A DNA stretch of 56,503 nt from Candidatus Desulfobulbus rimicarensis (GCA_008633435.1 RKSL01000037.1:1-56503); one strand, 5' to 3'; positions 24,923-34,349 are shown, counted from the stretch's first letter. Notes: a model not told the origin generated them from the sequence alone. Made by a program: numbers and translations.

Positions 24923-25864
24923 TCAAGCTCGCCTAAACAAGCTCAGCCAGAGGCGCCCCATACTATTTTTCAAAAAACGAAACAGATTAAAACGAATGGG
25001 CACAAGCTGCTCAGGAATACGAAAATCAGCCACCTTAACCTGCTGAGGCAAAGCAAGTGGAAACTCCAGCCCCGAAAGTGTACTGCCGGGAAGTCCGGCC
25101 TGACGACAGGCAATCATCACAGGGCTTTGCCCGGGTCGCACACCAAGAATCTCAAGAAGAGCCCGATCAAGGGCCACCGGATTAGTTGAAGCGGCAATAA
25201 CGTTCAACAAAAAAGCTTCACCATGCAGGGGGCCGGTTCCATGCATGGCTGTTATGCCGTCCGCAATGGTAAGAGAATCCGGCAGGACATCAAGGAGCTG
25301 GATAATCCTGTCACAAAAGCTGCCCCCCTTGCCCCCGTAAACCATGTGCCAACTGGGTTTTCGCAGACCTGCCAGGCAACCAAAACAGTTTTTGACCGCA
25401 AGCGTCACTCCGGTCTGACCATGGGCTTTAACCCGGGGAAGATTAACCAGCAGATCGCAATCCAAAGCCTGAGCAGCCATCCCTGCCGTTTCCCCACAGG
25501 GCAAGACAACCTGACGAACAGTGGTAAAATCAACCAGGGTAACCCCCATCCCCAGAAGCTCATCGGCTATACCAAGACGCGCAAGAGCAACACTTGAGGT
25601 ACCAAATGCCGGAGAATCCCCAATGGCTACCTTGGCGCCATGGTCAAGAAACCAACGGGCAACCGCAACGATAAACGCTGGTTCAGTACAGGGCAACGAA
25701 CCATATTTCACTGAAATGAGATTGGGTTTGAGTAATACTGCACAAGAATGCAGTTCAGGCAGGTCGTGTAGCGCGCCGAGCACCCTGTCAAGTTGCTCAG
25801 CAAGCTCTGCCTTTGCATAATCAGGGCAGGAGGAAATGGCGACAACAGCTGAGTCAAGGCGCAT
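24923..25864 (-). CDS. DUF362 domain protein
   Basis: A 313-residue cytoplasmic protein of the DUF362 family: VLLKPNLISVKYG near the start, the core around DLLVNLPRVKAHGQTGVTLAVKNCFGCL, and IADGITAMHGTGP. The iron-sulfur ferredoxin region seen in some relatives is absent. Biochemical function is not established for the family. The ATG at 25864 follows directly after a terminator-like hairpin and T-run with no ribosome binding site; an in-frame TTG at 25885 is inside that hairpin. Translation may be leaderless or driven from a weak site, so the start is uncertain. Confidence 0.78.
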   Translation of the reverse strand: MRLDSAVVAISSCPDYAKAELAEQLDRVLGALHDLPELHSCAVLLKPNLISVKYGSLPCTEPAFIVAVARWFLDHGAKVAIGDSPAFGTSSVALARLGIADELLGMGVTLVDFTTVRQVVLPCGETAGMAAQALDCDLLVNLPRVKAHGQTGVTLAVKNCFGCLAGLRKPSWHMVYGGKGGSFCDRIIQLLDVLPDSLTIADGITAMHGTGPLHGEAFLLNVIAASTNPVALDRALLEILGVRPGQSPVMIACRQAGLPGSTLSGLEFPLALPQQVKVADFRIPEQLVPIRFNLFRFLKNSMGRLWLSLFRRA

Positions 25865-25867
25865 AAC

Positions 25868-25907
25868 AAAAAAAATCCAGCCCAACCAACAGAGGTTGAA
25901 CTGGATT
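25868..25907 (-). terminator. Intrinsic terminator just before the DUF362 gene
   Basis: On the minus strand AATCCAG...AACC / GGTT...CTGGATT forms a hairpin followed at once by a run of T. It would end transcription from the acnA side. The 290-bp gap 25886-26175 is AT-rich and otherwise shows no clear gene, although a 62-codon plus-strand frame at 25921-26109 has a good ribosome binding site. Confidence 0.7.
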
Positions 25908-26175
25908 AAGGAGAGAAGAGATGAAGAATACTCTATTTAAAGCATCAAGCATGCCAATTACTCAAAAAAGATTGGTGAATAAAATTTACTCTATTATTAC
26001 ACACTGTTACATTGAAAAAGAGGGTACTCTGCCATCAATCCCCCCTAGCAAAAAAGTACAATTTTCTATACCACAAAAGGGGGCAATACGTTCTCCAGCA
26101 TTACAATAAGAGCAAAATATCAAAGCGATACCAACTTATTCAACTTTTGATAAACAATATCATTTACTGAATACA

Positions 26176-28107
26176 TCATTCACCCTTGGCCCAGTTAAGT
26201 AAGCCGCCGGCAATGAGAATCTCCCGATGCCGTTTGGATAAATCAATGACTGCCTGCAGCTTTTTCCCGTTAACCAGCACATCAATAGTGGTGGCTCCTT
26301 CTGCCAGCGCATTCCTGATACCGGAAATAACCATATCAGCCCCCTGCTCTACCTTGTCGTAATCTGCCGGTTCGGCAAAGGTGAGCGGTAGAATACCGAA
26401 GTTAATAAGATTTGCCTTATGAATACGGGCAAAACTCTTCACAAGCTTCACCTGCACGCCCAGATACCTGGGGGCCAGGGCCGCATGCTCCCGGCTTGAC
26501 CCCTGTCCGTAATTATCGCCACCAATCACTGCACCAAAATGTCCGGCAGACATGGCTTCTTTCATGTCACAGGCGAAACACTCGCTGACCTGAGAAAAAA
26601 CATACTCACTGATAGCCGGAATATTGCTGCGCAACGGCAGAATTTTTGCTCCGGCCGGCATGATATGATCCGTGGTAATATTATCAGCCAGCTTCAACAT
26701 AACCTTGCCTTCCCAGGTTTCAGGCATGGGCGAAAACTCGGGAAACGGGGCAATATTAGGGCCACGGATAATTTCGACCTCCGTGCCCTCGGGCAGGGGC
26801 GGCTCAATACGTTCATCACCGGGAAGATATTTTTCAGGCAGAGTAAAGTCAGGGTACTCGCCCAGCTCTCTCGGGTCAGTAATGACCCCTTTTATGGCAG
26901 AAGCTGCGGCTACTTCAGGGCTGCAGAGATAGACTTTATCGCCCTGGTTCCCCGAACGTCCCGGAAAATTTCTGGAAAACGTCCGCAACGAGATCATCCC
27001 TGTCGGCGGAGCCTGTCCCATACCGATACATCCCAGGCATCCGGATTGATGAATTCTCGCTCCAGCCTGCAACAGCGGCAGCACATTACCTTCGGCGGTC
27101 AGGTTTTCCAATGCCTGTCGACTGCCAGGATTCACCTCAAAACTCACCTCGCGGGCGACTTCACGTCCCTCCATTATTTTTGCAACCGCTGTCAAATCTC
27201 GCAGGGAAGAATTGGTGCATGAACCAACCAGCACCTGCGCCACCGGCTTACCGGCAACCTCACTCACCTTGACCACATTATCAGGCGATGAAGGACAGGC
27301 AATCATCGGCTCCAGGGTTGACATGTCTATTTCCAACACCTTGTCATAGACAGCGTCTGCATCGGCAACCAGCTCCTGCCATTGCTCTTCACGCCCCTGC
27401 GCGGCCATGTATATGCGAGTGTTCTCATCAGAGGGAAAGACCGAGGTCGTGGCCCCAAGTTCTGCACCAAAATTAGTGATTGTAGCTCGATCTGTAAGGC
27501 TCAACTCGGCCACTCCAGGGCCGAAATACTCCATAATATAGCCGACACCACCCTTCACAGTAAGCTGCCGCAACACCTCAAGCAGGACATCACGTGCAGC
27601 CACCCAGGGGCGAAGCTTACCAGTCAGCTTAATGCCGTAGATCTCAGGCATAACCAGGTAAAACGGTTTACCGGCCATGGCCATGGCCACATCAAGGCCG
27701 CCCGCCCCCATGGCAAGCATGCCCAGCCCGCCACCTGTTGGGGTATGGGAATCAGAGCCAAGCAATGTTTTACCCGGCACCCCGAAACGTTCAAGATGCA
27801 CCTGGTGGCAGATGCCATTACCTGGAGGGGAAAAATGAAGGCCAAATTTCCGGGCAACACCCTGCAGGAAAACGTGGTCATCAGCATTTTTAAAATCTGA
27901 CTGCACCAGATTATGATCCACGTAGCTCACCGACAACTCAGTTTTCACCCTTGGGATGCCAATGGCCTCAAACTCGAGATACGCCATGGTTCCAGTGGCA
28001 TCCTGGGTAAGAGTCTGGTCTATGCGCAACGCAATCTCTTCACCTTTTTTCAGCTCTCCCTCAACCAGGTGTGCTGCCAGTATTTTTTCCGCAACTGTCT
28101 TGCCCAT
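26176..28107 (-). CDS. acnA: Aconitate hydratase (short, mitochondrial-like form)
   Basis: Isomerises citrate and isocitrate in the TCA cycle with a [4Fe-4S] cluster. The 643-residue protein carries the cluster Cys residues in VGSCTNSS and GCLGCIG, the substrate motifs GSDSHTPTGGG and TRIYMAAQG-type region, and the mobile swivel domain at the C-terminus (TDHIMPAGAKILPLRS, GDNYGQGSSREHAALAPR, SFARIHKANLINFGILPL). It is shorter than the ~890-residue E. coli AcnA and resembles the compact form of anaerobic deltaproteobacteria. AGGAG precedes the ATG, and a terminator-like hairpin ends directly before that site. Confidence 0.93.
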   Translation of the reverse strand: MGKTVAEKILAAHLVEGELKKGEEIALRIDQTLTQDATGTMAYLEFEAIGIPRVKTELSVSYVDHNLVQSDFKNADDHVFLQGVARKFGLHFSPPGNGICHQVHLERFGVPGKTLLGSDSHTPTGGGLGMLAMGAGGLDVAMAMAGKPFYLVMPEIYGIKLTGKLRPWVAARDVLLEVLRQLTVKGGVGYIMEYFGPGVAELSLTDRATITNFGAELGATTSVFPSDENTRIYMAAQGREEQWQELVADADAVYDKVLEIDMSTLEPMIACPSSPDNVVKVSEVAGKPVAQVLVGSCTNSSLRDLTAVAKIMEGREVAREVSFEVNPGSRQALENLTAEGNVLPLLQAGARIHQSGCLGCIGMGQAPPTGMISLRTFSRNFPGRSGNQGDKVYLCSPEVAAASAIKGVITDPRELGEYPDFTLPEKYLPGDERIEPPLPEGTEVEIIRGPNIAPFPEFSPMPETWEGKVMLKLADNITTDHIMPAGAKILPLRSNIPAISEYVFSQVSECFACDMKEAMSAGHFGAVIGGDNYGQGSSREHAALAPRYLGVQVKLVKSFARIHKANLINFGILPLTFAEPADYDKVEQGADMVISGIRNALAEGATTIDVLVNGKKLQAVIDLSKRHREILIAGGLLNWAKGE

Positions 28108-28118
28108 CTCTACTCCTT

Positions 28119-28160
28119 AAAAAAACAGGGGCTGCTCCGGTTGTCCCGAAGCTCCCCTGT
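28119..28160 (-). terminator. Terminator-like hairpin immediately before the acnA ribosome binding site
   Basis: On the minus strand ACAGGGG...CCCCTGT pair, with an inner GC-rich stem (CGAAGC / GCTCCGG region, one mismatch and a small bulge), followed by seven T and then AAGGAG. It may be the serA terminator or an attenuator of acnA. Confidence 0.6.
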
Positions 28161-28192
28161 CATCCTGTTATATGGTGTGTAAAAAGGTGTTA

Positions 28193-28228
28193 GGGTGCTT
28201 TGAAAAATTAAAATTTTTCAAGGTGGCC
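28193..28228. repeat. 36-bp palindromic repeat, copy 2
   Basis: GGGTGC, then TTTGAAAAATT and AATTTTTCAAGG arms, then TGGCC; nearly the same as 2792-2827. It ends one base before the serA stop codon, so here it follows a gene directly on the minus strand and could define the 3' end of the serA mRNA. Confidence 0.6.
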
Positions 28229-28229
28229 G

Positions 28230-29411
28230 TTACTGAAACGCTATGACCCGTGTTCTGATAACCCCTTCATTGGCTTCAATTTCTCTTTGGACTTCTGCCG
28301 GCACCGGCCCCGAACAATCAATAATATTGTAACCGATGGTGCCATTACTCTCATTGGTGTAGCTCATGATATTGATATCATGCGCCCCGAGAGTATTCGT
28401 CACCTGGCCTATCATGCCCGGTTTATCGTGATTAATCATGATAAGACGGGAATGTACCTGCACAGTCGGAATATTTTCCACATTGGGAAAGTTGACACTA
28501 TGGGTAATATTACCATATTCAAGATAGCTTTTCAGCTCCTTGACAGCCATGCTGGCACAATTTTCTTCTGACTCAGATGTTGATGCGCCAAGATGCGGAG
28601 TGAGCAGAATCTTCTCATTTCCTATCAATTTCTCCGATGGAAAGTCAGAAATATGTCCACAGATCTTACCCGAGGCTATGGCAGCTAGTACCGCATCCTC
28701 ATCAACAACCGGGCCACGAGCATAATTAAAGAGCAGGGCACCATCTTTCATCATGTCAATAAACTCGGTGGAAACAAGACCCGTTGTATTTTTATTGAGC
28801 GGCACATGCACAGAGACAAAATCTGCCTGACCAAGTACTTCACGCCTCGACTTAGCCAGCTTAACCTCTGGTAGCAGGCCGTGAATATTGTCCATCACCG
28901 GAAAGGGATCAAATCCGACAACCTTCATGCCATGGTGGATGCCCATATTGGCCACCCGGACACCGATCTGACCAAGCCCTATAATGCCAAGAGTTTTTCC
29001 CGACATCTCAAACCCTTTGAACATTTTTTTCCGTGCCTCAACCTCAGCATTCAGCTCTTCACCTTTCATGTCGCTCAGACCCGCGCAAAAGGCTACGCCC
29101 TTGTCAACATTTCTCACCCAGATGCCCAACATGGTAAACACCAGTTCAACCACTGCATTGGCATTAGCCCCGGGAGCATTGAACACACAAATGCCTTGAC
29201 TAGAGGCCTCTTCAACCGGAATATTGTTAACACCTGAACCGGCTCTGGCAATGGCAAGCAGTTCAGGAAACCCGCCAAGCTCAACAGGAGAACTGCGCAC
29301 AATCAGCCCCTGGGGATTATTCTCGTTCTCATCCACGCTGTATCGCTCATCAAAAAGGTCAAGCCCTTCTGCGGCAATGGCATTCATTTTTTTAATGCGA
29401 AAGGTTTCCAT
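28230..29411 (-). CDS. serA: D-3-phosphoglycerate dehydrogenase SerA
   Basis: First step of serine synthesis: oxidises 3-phosphoglycerate with NAD. The 393-residue protein has the D-isomer dehydrogenase core with the catalytic Arg (IARAGSGVNNI), NAD motif GLGQIGVRVAN, the Glu/His catalytic pair region (SDFPSE, LTPHLGAST), and a C-terminal ACT domain (IMINHDKPGMIGQVTNTLG) for serine feedback. I start it at the ATG preceded by GGAGG; the frame stays open for 53 more codons upstream with no ribosome binding site. It precedes acnA on the same strand but a palindromic repeat and a terminator-like hairpin separate them. SerC-type genes are not adjacent. Confidence 0.92.
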   Translation of the reverse strand: METFRIKKMNAIAAEGLDLFDERYSVDENENNPQGLIVRSSPVELGGFPELLAIARAGSGVNNIPVEEASSQGICVFNAPGANANAVVELVFTMLGIWVRNVDKGVAFCAGLSDMKGEELNAEVEARKKMFKGFEMSGKTLGIIGLGQIGVRVANMGIHHGMKVVGFDPFPVMDNIHGLLPEVKLAKSRREVLGQADFVSVHVPLNKNTTGLVSTEFIDMMKDGALLFNYARGPVVDEDAVLAAIASGKICGHISDFPSEKLIGNEKILLTPHLGASTSESEENCASMAVKELKSYLEYGNITHSVNFPNVENIPTVQVHSRLIMINHDKPGMIGQVTNTLGAHDINIMSYTNESNGTIGYNIIDCSGPVPAEVQREIEANEGVIRTRVIAFQ

Positions 29412-29748
29412 ACTTCCTCCACGGCCTGTGACCAGACCTTTAAATTCATATTCTGTCTCACTGTCACCCTGCCCGCATATTTCACAAGCGGCCTGCGGCG
29501 GCGCCCCTTGTGAAAGCTGCGTGCTAAAAAACAGGAAAACATCCCGTAGCTCCGGGGTGACCCTGCCCAAAAAATAGAGAAAAAAATCTGCTTTTCGTCA
29601 ACGAGCTGAAAGGTTCAGAACTACAATGAATCTGCTGTTTTTGTCAAGCAAAACACAAGGAGTTTACATCCAATATTGTGAATCCCGGCAAAGAGGAGTA
29701 TTCTGTCCAGACACTTTTCAACGTAATCAACCAGAATTGTACATTCCA
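29412..29748. other. Divergent intergenic region between serA and the M1-ChaN gene
   Basis: About 337 bases between two divergent starts. It must contain both promoters. The serA side stays open in the serA frame for 53 codons and includes CEICG, which I consider unused. No clear operator, repeat or RNA gene was seen. Confidence 0.4.
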
Positions 29749-32700
29749 ATGAAATATTACAGCCTGCCAGTTTTCTTGTATTTTTTCCTTGTATTCTCCT
29801 TTATTACGCCTTCTTCCCTGCTGGCGGCAACTCAATTACCCAGCCAGCACATAGCCCTTTCTTTTGATATTACCCACCATACGATTTTCGGTAATTCAAC
29901 CTTTTCAGTGCCAGCAGACACAGAGCTGCTCCTCTCATTTCAAGGGCTGGAAAACATTGTTTTCACAGAAACAACAGCACAAAAAAACGTACCAATACCA
30001 ATTACGGCGCAAAAAACAGTTAGAGTGCATCCCCAAAACCACAAAAAAATGTTTTCGGCCTCATGGCAGCTTGCACTTGCCCCTGCCCATCCCGGCGCCT
30101 CCAATACCATAGAAAAAAATGGCATTGCCCTGACAGGCCGGTGGCACCCGACGGCCGACCAGGACATGATGTTTACTTTACGCGCCAGACTGCCAAAAGG
30201 ATTTTCCGGAATAACTGAAGCCAACACACTGACCACAACCCCCTACCAGGGATACCGTCTGCTCACAGCCAACGCTCCGCAACCCTTACAGTCGATAACC
30301 TTTGTGGCAGGCCCTTATACAATCCGCTCCCGTCAAGCAGGAAAAATCACCATTTACAGCTATTTTTTCCGTGAAGATGCCCATCTTGCCCGCAACTATC
30401 TCGCCAAAGCAGCAGACTATATACAACGCTATGAAAAGCGTATTGGCCCCTTTCCTTACAAACGCTATTCCATTGTGGAGAACCGGCAGCCCACCGGCTA
30501 TGGAATGCCCGGTTTCACCCTGCTCGGCCAGGCAGTGATTCGGCTTCCCTTTATTAAAGAGACTTCGCTTGGCCATGAAATACTCCATTCGTGGTTTGGT
30601 AATGCACTCAGAACTGATGGCACAGGTAACTGGTGCGAAGGGCTCACCACCGCTCTTGCTGACCAGAGCTATGCCGCCGCAAAAAATCAGGGGCAGCTCT
30701 ACCGTAAAAAACAAACTATTCGTTACCAGGCTCATGTCCACCCGGGCAACCTCACCACGCTGCTTGATTTCCACAGCAGCAGCGATACCCAGCCCATGGC
30801 TGGAAAACTGCGGGCAATCGGGTACGATAAAGGCAGCATGTTCTTTCATATGCTCCGCAACCTTGTGGGAGACAACCATTTTTTTCTTGCCCTGAAAACC
30901 CTCTATAAAAACAACAAATTCCAGAAAATTGGCTGGGACGATATCGAAACCGCTTTTTGTGAAGCCACAGGTGAGGACCTCACCCGGTTCTTTGGCCAAT
31001 GGCTTCTGCGCAGCGATATTCCGGAAATAGCCATTCAGGAAGCCGGGATTGGCTGGCAGGATGGCAGGAACACAGCCAGCTTCACAGTGACCCAGGCAAA
31101 CAAAAATCCTTATCTCCTCAAAATTCCTGTTCTCATCCACACCCTGCTTGGCACAACCCGAACAGACATCACGGTAGCTGAGCGTCAGGAGCAGATCACT
31201 GTGCCGGTGGACAGCCTGCCGATTTCCATCGAACTTGACCCGGACAACGACATCCTGCGCATGCTTAAGACCAACGAGCTTCCCCCGGTTTGGGAGCGTT
31301 TTACAGGGGCTGCCCATAAAACCGTTCTTCTTCCGCCCAAAGATCAGCTTGATATTTTCCTGCCCCTGATGGCAAAGCTGCAGCGCATGGGGTGTGTACT
31401 GCGGTCGTCAAGCGAGGTGACCAATGCTGATTTTACCCGAGGCAGCTTTCTTTTTCTGGGAGATTTCCGGCAAAGCCGCAGCCTCTTTGGCCCACTCACC
31501 CATCCGGCAACTGGTTTTACCCTTGAAGTTCGCAACAACCCACTGGCTCCGGGGCAGGTCATGGTGCTGGTCAGCTCTGGTTCTGCAGCAGAAACCGGCA
31601 AAATCATCCGTAAACTCAACCATTATGGCAGTGCGTCTTATCTCCATTTCCAGTCGGGAATACTCAAAAAACAGTTCACAACCCCTGCAGAAAACGGCAT
31701 CAGACAGCAGATTCTCACCCCGGCTTCCGGCATTCCAGTGGCCAAGACACTGCCCCTGCCGCAAATAGTCGACCGCCTTTCCCATAGCCGGGTGGTCTAT
31801 ATTGGTGAGACCCACACCGACTACGGCGCTCATCTGCTGCAACTGCAGATCATCCAGGCATTACATGCCAGAAACCGGGAGCTGATGATCGGAATGGAGA
31901 TGTTCCCCCGCAGCGCCCAGTCTGCCCTTGATGCCTATATTGCCGGCGAAATAGCGACTGAACAGGAATTTTTACAACGCTCACAATATTTTTCAGCATG
32001 GGGTTATGATTATCGCCTCTACCGCGATATCATCGGCTTTGCCAGGGCACACCATATTCCGGTGAAGGGGCTTAATCTCGAAAAAAAAATTGTCAGCACG
32101 GTTTTTAAAGATGGCACAACCGATACAATACCCCAGGCACAATCGCAGCAGGTGGCCGCAGAACGGGATCTCACCCTGCCAGGATACCAGCAACGGCTCA
32201 GAACAATTCATGCCGCCCACGCTGCATCACCCCATGGCGGCACCTTTGCTGGTTTTTTACAAGCCCAGGCCATCTGGGATGAAACCATGGCCGAGTCCAT
32301 CGTTGATGCGCTTGAAAAAAATCCGGATACAACAATGATTGTGCTTGCAGGAACCGGCCATGTATATAAAGATTCCTCGATTCCACCCCGGGTTGCCAGA
32401 CGAATGCAACTCACCCAGGCGGTTCTGATTGCCAATACCGGGCTGGACACCGGAACCACCTTGGGGCAACACGCGGATTACCTGATGTTTACCCCGCAGG
32501 TAGAACTGCCCCCGGCCGGAAAAATCGGGGTCATGCTTTCGGAGACATCTCCGGAAGATGACACGCCCAAAAGGGTGACAATAACCTCTGTGAACGCACA
32601 GGGAAAAGGGCGTGCTGCAGGGCTTAAGCCCGGTGACATCATTCTTGAACTCGATGATATCCCGGTAACAGCGATAGGCACTATTAAAGCTCTGCTCATG

Positions 32701-32832
32701 GGCAGGCAGCCAGGAGAGATGATCAAACTGACAATCCAACGGGGAAAAACAAAAACATCCCGTGTTTTCCCCGTTGAGTTATCCAATATGGAGCAGACAA
32801 TGCTGATGCCCCCGGGACATCCCCAAAAATGA
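29749..32832 (+). CDS. Exported M1-family peptidase - ChaN - PDZ fusion protein
   Basis: A 1027-residue protein starting at an ATG followed by a signal peptide (FLYFFLVFSFITPSSLLAAT). Residues about 20-540 form an M1 gluzincin peptidase: the zinc motif HEILH at about 276-280 and the second Glu in NWCEGLTT 19 residues on. Residues about 670-910 match ChaN, a haem- or iron-linked family: VVYIGETHTDYGAH, MIGMEMFPRSAQ, and LAGTGHVYKDSSIP. Residues about 940-1015 form a PDZ domain (GKGRAAGLKPGDIILELDD). The fusion suggests a periplasmic or surface protease linked to ligand binding. It overlaps dusB by four bases. No strong ribosome binding site was seen. Confidence 0.85.
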   Translation: MKYYSLPVFLYFFLVFSFITPSSLLAATQLPSQHIALSFDITHHTIFGNSTFSVPADTELLLSFQGLENIVFTETTAQKNVPIPITAQKTVRVHPQNHKKMFSASWQLALAPAHPGASNTIEKNGIALTGRWHPTADQDMMFTLRARLPKGFSGITEANTLTTTPYQGYRLLTANAPQPLQSITFVAGPYTIRSRQAGKITIYSYFFREDAHLARNYLAKAADYIQRYEKRIGPFPYKRYSIVENRQPTGYGMPGFTLLGQAVIRLPFIKETSLGHEILHSWFGNALRTDGTGNWCEGLTTALADQSYAAAKNQGQLYRKKQTIRYQAHVHPGNLTTLLDFHSSSDTQPMAGKLRAIGYDKGSMFFHMLRNLVGDNHFFLALKTLYKNNKFQKIGWDDIETAFCEATGEDLTRFFGQWLLRSDIPEIAIQEAGIGWQDGRNTASFTVTQANKNPYLLKIPVLIHTLLGTTRTDITVAERQEQITVPVDSLPISIELDPDNDILRMLKTNELPPVWERFTGAAHKTVLLPPKDQLDIFLPLMAKLQRMGCVLRSSSEVTNADFTRGSFLFLGDFRQSRSLFGPLTHPATGFTLEVRNNPLAPGQVMVLVSSGSAAETGKIIRKLNHYGSASYLHFQSGILKKQFTTPAENGIRQQILTPASGIPVAKTLPLPQIVDRLSHSRVVYIGETHTDYGAHLLQLQIIQALHARNRELMIGMEMFPRSAQSALDAYIAGEIATEQEFLQRSQYFSAWGYDYRLYRDIIGFARAHHIPVKGLNLEKKIVSTVFKDGTTDTIPQAQSQQVAAERDLTLPGYQQRLRTIHAAHAASPHGGTFAGFLQAQAIWDETMAESIVDALEKNPDTTMIVLAGTGHVYKDSSIPPRVARRMQLTQAVLIANTGLDTGTTLGQHADYLMFTPQVELPPAGKIGVMLSETSPEDDTPKRVTITSVNAQGKGRAAGLKPGDIILELDDIPVTAIGTIKALLMGRQPGEMIKLTIQRGKTKTSRVFPVELSNMEQTMLMPPGHPQK

Positions 32833-33758
32833 ACATCGGCCCCATTACTCTGAAAAGCCCCTTTATCCTGGCTCCGCTGGCCGGATATACCGACCTTGCC
32901 TTTCGGCTGCTCTGTCGTGAAATGGGCGCTGGAATGACGGTCTCGGAGATGATCAGCTCAAACGGGTTGGTTCATGGTCAACAGAAAACTCTGGCCATGC
33001 TTAAAACTGTTCCGGAAGAGTCTCCCTTCTGTATCCAGCTCTTTGGTAATGATCCGGAAATCATGGGAAAGGCTGCGGCCATCGCTTCAAACCACCCAGC
33101 TCAAATACTGGATATCAATATGGGCTGCCCAGTGCGAAAGGTCGTAAAAAAAGGTTCAGGCGCAGCATTAATGAAAGATTTTGAACGAGCCGAACAGCTG
33201 ATACAAGCCGTTATCAGCAATACAAATCTACCGGTAACTGTAAAATTTCGTAGCGGCTGGACAGATGATGCCATCACGGCCCCTCAATTCGCTGCCATGG
33301 CAGAAAACGCTGGAGCCGCTGCAGTTACAGTCCACGCCAGAACCTGGAAACAGCAGTTTGGCGGCAGAGCAGACTGGCAGGTTATTACCCGGGTATGCCA
33401 GGCCGTTTCCATTCCTGTCATTGGCAATGGCGATATACTCTGCTACCAGGACGGCCTTGACATGATAGCTGAAACCGGATGCCACGGGGTCATGATAGGG
33501 CGTGGTGCCCTGGGCAACCCCTGGGTCTTTAGACAAGGTAAAACCCCGGAGACTCTCCCGGCAAGACTCCCGGTCATCCAGAGGCACATGCAACACGCCG
33601 CAACCCATCTTGACACGACCCGGCTCCTCTTCCGCATAAAAAACCATGCCTGCCGCTACCTGAGCGGCCTGCCCGGAGCTGTTAAAATACGCCAGCAGAT
33701 CACTGACTGCCCGGACATGGATGGGCTGCAAACAGCACTTGCGCAGCTCGCGAGCTGA
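32829..33758 (+). CDS. dusB: tRNA-dihydrouridine synthase DusB
   Basis: Reduces uridines in the tRNA D-arm with FMN and NADPH. The 309-residue TIM-barrel protein begins LKSPFILAPLAGYTD, carries the family motif DINMGCPVRKVVKKGSGAAL with the catalytic Cys, and ends with IPVIGNGDI and GVMIGRGALGNPW for FMN phosphate binding. Its ATG overlaps the stop of the M1-ChaN-PDZ gene (ATGA), so it is translationally coupled to a functionally unrelated gene. Confidence 0.93.
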   Translation: MNIGPITLKSPFILAPLAGYTDLAFRLLCREMGAGMTVSEMISSNGLVHGQQKTLAMLKTVPEESPFCIQLFGNDPEIMGKAAAIASNHPAQILDINMGCPVRKVVKKGSGAALMKDFERAEQLIQAVISNTNLPVTVKFRSGWTDDAITAPQFAAMAENAGAAAVTVHARTWKQQFGGRADWQVITRVCQAVSIPVIGNGDILCYQDGLDMIAETGCHGVMIGRGALGNPWVFRQGKTPETLPARLPVIQRHMQHAATHLDTTRLLFRIKNHACRYLSGLPGAVKIRQQITDCPDMDGLQTALAQLAS

Positions 33759-33912
33759 CATGATAGCTTTTGCACCTGGTCATTTTTTAAAAACAGTTCA
33801 GAAATACCATAAAAATCAAGTACTTCATACTCTACTTGCAAATGCTTTCCTAGCTGGTGTATAAAGTACGAGTACTCGTTGCGATTTCCCTTTCATTTTT
33901 CCCAAGGTTACC

Positions 33913-34341
33913 ATGAAACGTTCTCAAATCTGGGCACTGTTGTGTTGCCTCACCTTTGTCGGCCAACTCTTTGTTGCGCCAGCATCATATGCTAAAATGT
34001 ATACCTGGACTGACCGAACAGGCAAGATCCGGCGCACGTATTATCCGCCCCCTGCTGATCAGGTTCAAAAAAAGAAACCGTCCAGACAATTGAAGCAACA
34101 AGCGGTTGGCAAAAACACTGTCGACCTGTACACAACCTCATGGTGTCCTTACTGCAAAAAGGCTATACAATTTTTTCAGTCAAGGGGGATTACCCCACGA
34201 ATATACAATATAGAAACAGATAAAAGAGCGGCTGCCAGAAAGAAAAAACTGGACGGGCGCAGCGGCGTGCCTTTTGCCGTTGTCAACGGCAAAAAGATCC
34301 ACGGTTTTTCAGCCAGAGCCTACAAGGCCGCGCTGAAATAA
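33913..34341 (+). CDS. Exported DUF4124-glutaredoxin protein
   Basis: A 142-residue protein with a signal peptide (MKRSQIWALLCCLTFVGQLF, probable cleavage after SYA), a short DUF4124-like segment (KMYTWTDRTGKIRRTYYPPP), a basic linker, and a C-terminal glutaredoxin fold with the redox motif CPYC (TTSWCPYCKKAIQFF) and the cis-Pro region SGVPFAVVNG. It should act outside the cytoplasm as a thiol-disulfide protein. An 8-base flank followed by a MITE begins right after the stop. AAGG lies just upstream of the ATG. A CGAGTACTCG palindrome lies about 30 bases before the gene. Confidence 0.85.
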   Translation: MKRSQIWALLCCLTFVGQLFVAPASYAKMYTWTDRTGKIRRTYYPPPADQVQKKKPSRQLKQQAVGKNTVDLYTTSWCPYCKKAIQFFQSRGITPRIYNIETDKRAAARKKKLDGRSGVPFAVVNGKKIHGFSARAYKAALK

Positions 34342-34349
34342 GAAGAGAT

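Noticed and set aside
29412-29570. In-frame 53-codon extension of serA containing CEICG
   Set aside because: The outer start is TTG without a ribosome binding site, while the inner ATG has GGAGG and matches the usual SerA N-terminus.
30286-31317. Minus-strand frame of 343 codons opposite the M1-ChaN-PDZ gene
   Set aside because: The plus-strand protein has clear catalytic motifs across this span, while the opposite frame has none.
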